A stretch of 5,639 nt of DNA from Rhodoferax sp. (lineage in GTDB: Bacteria > Pseudomonadota > Gammaproteobacteria > Burkholderiales > Burkholderiaceae_C): positions 4,752 through 10,390 of the forward strand of contig JAQSDS010000471.1 of NCBI GenBank assembly GCA_029946045.1, written 5' to 3'. Below, one piece after another: positions 4,691 through 5,639 of the stretch (positions within the stretch are counted from its first letter, which is position 1; the number at the start of each line of letters is the position of its first letter). The position numbers and the translations under genes were made by a program. The notes beneath the pieces were generated by a model. That model was not told the DNA's origin, did no database searches, and saw only the letters and a list, made by a program, of their open reading frames with translations.

Positions 4691-5277
4691 GGCCTCCCTC
4701 CCTCGGCTTCAGTCTGATTGAGCTAATGACCACCATCACCATTTTGGCCATCCTGACGGCAGTCGTGGGGCCTGCTATTGGCAGCTGGATGATCAACACC
4801 CGTACGCGCAGTGCCGCAGAGGCCGTGCTGACGGGTTTGCAAAAGACCCGCATGGAAGCCATTCGTAGAAATCAGACCGTTACTTTCTGGCTGGTATCTT
4901 CTACCGACCCAACACAGTTTGATTCGAGTTGCGCCGCCAGCAGCGCCTCCGGGTCGTGGGTGATATCGTCCAGCGACCCGAGCGGCAAATGCAGCAGCAA
5001 TCCAGACACCAAGCTTGCCGAGTTCTACGACTGGCACAGTGCGGGCAAGTCCAGCAAAGACATTCTGATTGCGGCTATGGACAATGCGGCCAATGCGGCG
5101 AGCAGCGTCAAATTTGATTCACTGGGGCAAGTGGTTTCCAGTGGCAACGCCATCAGAACCATTGACTTCACCACCAACTCCGATGGCACCCGGCGGCTAC
5201 GGCTGTTGATCTCATCCATTGGCAGTGCTCGCCTGTGCGACCGCGATGCGGGCGCAACCGACCCCAGGGCCTGCTGA
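4684..5277 (+). CDS. fimT: GspH/FimT-family minor pseudopilin
   Basis: A 197-residue prepilin-like protein. ATG at 4684 overlaps the pilE end by 7 bases, with GAAGGG (4673-4678) 5 bases upstream inside pilE. The very short leader MLRPPSLG is cut before F9, and E13 is the +5 glutamate (GFSLIELMTTITILAILTAV). The helix continues into RSAAEAVLTGLQKTRMEAIRR, typical of FimT/GspH. The head carries the VKFDSLGQVV strand pattern of the GspH domain and ends with the FimT-style tail containing LCDRD and DPRAC (C185 and C197 probably bonded). C83 and C103 could form a second disulfide. By family knowledge, FimT is a minor pilin of the pilus tip complex, and in some species it binds DNA during natural transformation. 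The GRxR DNA-binding motif reported for FimT appears here as GSAR (180-183). Confidence 0.92.
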   Translation: MLRPPSLGFSLIELMTTITILAILTAVVGPAIGSWMINTRTRSAAEAVLTGLQKTRMEAIRRNQTVTFWLVSSTDPTQFDSSCAASSASGSWVISSSDPSGKCSSNPDTKLAEFYDWHSAGKSSKDILIAAMDNAANAASSVKFDSLGQVVSSGNAIRTIDFTTNSDGTRRLRLLISSIGSARLCDRDAGATDPRAC

Positions 5278-5639
5278 ATGCGTGCACCTATTGGCCCGCG
5301 ACGTCTGCCCCGGCGCAAGTTCCAGAACAGCGGTTTTGCGCTGATTGAGGCGGTGGTGGGGATGTTAATTTTTTCGATTGGCGTGCTGGGGCTAGTCGCC
5401 TTGTTGGGTACCATGATCAGGGTTCAGGGCGCGTCGACATTTCGCGCCGAAGCATCTGCCTTGTCTGGGGAATTGATCGGCAATATGTGGGCCGACTCCG
5501 CCACCAACCGATTGGCATACGCCAGCGGTGGGACGGCCTGCACCTACACCCCTTGCGCTCAATGGATTCAAAAAGTTTCCAAAAATCTGCCCAAAGGTAG
5601 CGCCGCCGTTGTGATCGACGCCGCCACCGGTGTCACAAC
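5278..5639 (+). CDS. pilV: Type IV pilus minor pilin PilV, N-terminal part, partial
   Basis: The first 120 codons of a minor pilin; the gene runs off the window end. ATG at 5278 directly follows the fimT stop (TGA then ATG with no gap), so translation is likely coupled; the only Shine-Dalgarno-like bases are AGGG about 8-9 upstream. The arginine-rich leader of 19 residues ends in NSG, and cleavage before F20 gives mature FALIEAVVGMLIFSIGVLGLVAL with E24 as the +5 glutamate. The IFSIGVLGL pattern is typical of PilV and distinguishes it from PilE and FimT. C88 and C93 lie in the start of the head domain. From gene order in related betaproteobacteria, pilW, pilX and pilY1 would be expected next. 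The role is inferred from the family: part of the tip priming complex with PilW, PilX, FimT and PilY1. Confidence 0.9.
   Translation, partial: MRAPIGPRRLPRRKFQNSGFALIEAVVGMLIFSIGVLGLVALLGTMIRVQGASTFRAEASALSGELIGNMWADSATNRLAYASGGTACTYTPCAQWIQKVSKNLPKGSAAVVIDAATGVT

Overview
The window reads like a chromosomal segment of a free-living betaproteobacterium, most likely Burkholderiales/Comamonadaceae. This is inferred from the pilE-fimT-pilV order, the moderately high GC of the pilin and adhesin genes, and a LapA-type adhesin with an N-terminal retention module. No rRNA, tRNA, IS element or CRISPR array was seen, and the taxonomy is an inference rather than a search result.

Layout: positions 1-952 (minus strand) hold the first 317 codons of a giant type I-secreted adhesin: a retention module with a TAAG LapG-type cleavage motif, a glycine-rich linker, then cadherin-like repeats with a 116-residue period. 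A 242-base divergent intergenic region separates it from a plus-strand pair: a receiver-AraC response regulator (1195-1998) and, one base later, a small protein carrying a histidine-kinase dimerisation/phosphoacceptor (DHp) domain with no ATPase domain (2000-2500). Convergent with this pair, and overlapping it by four bases, is a minus-strand pair: a two-TM sensor histidine kinase (start about 3976) followed by a stand-alone receiver protein (2497-2862). A second divergent region (3977-4222) leads to the plus-strand minor-pilin operon pilE (4223-4690), fimT (4684-5277) and pilV (5278-beyond the window), whose genes overlap or abut.

The signalling genes lie between two surface-attachment loci, a LapA-like adhesin and type IV pilus minor pilins. 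The four signalling proteins together contain the parts of a split phosphorelay: membrane kinase, lone receiver, kinase-dead DHp protein, DNA-binding receiver. This is the same set of parts as Bacillus KinA-Spo0F-Spo0B-Spo0A. That they work as one relay controlling attachment is a hypothesis drawn from domain content and position only. It is the most interesting idea in the window.

The central part of the AraC-type regulator is about 30% GC by hand count (1561-1800), far below its neighbours. Candidate operators are an 8-bp direct repeat spaced 21 bp and an 8-bp inverted repeat in the adhesin/regulator gap, and a 14-bp perfect palindrome upstream of pilE.
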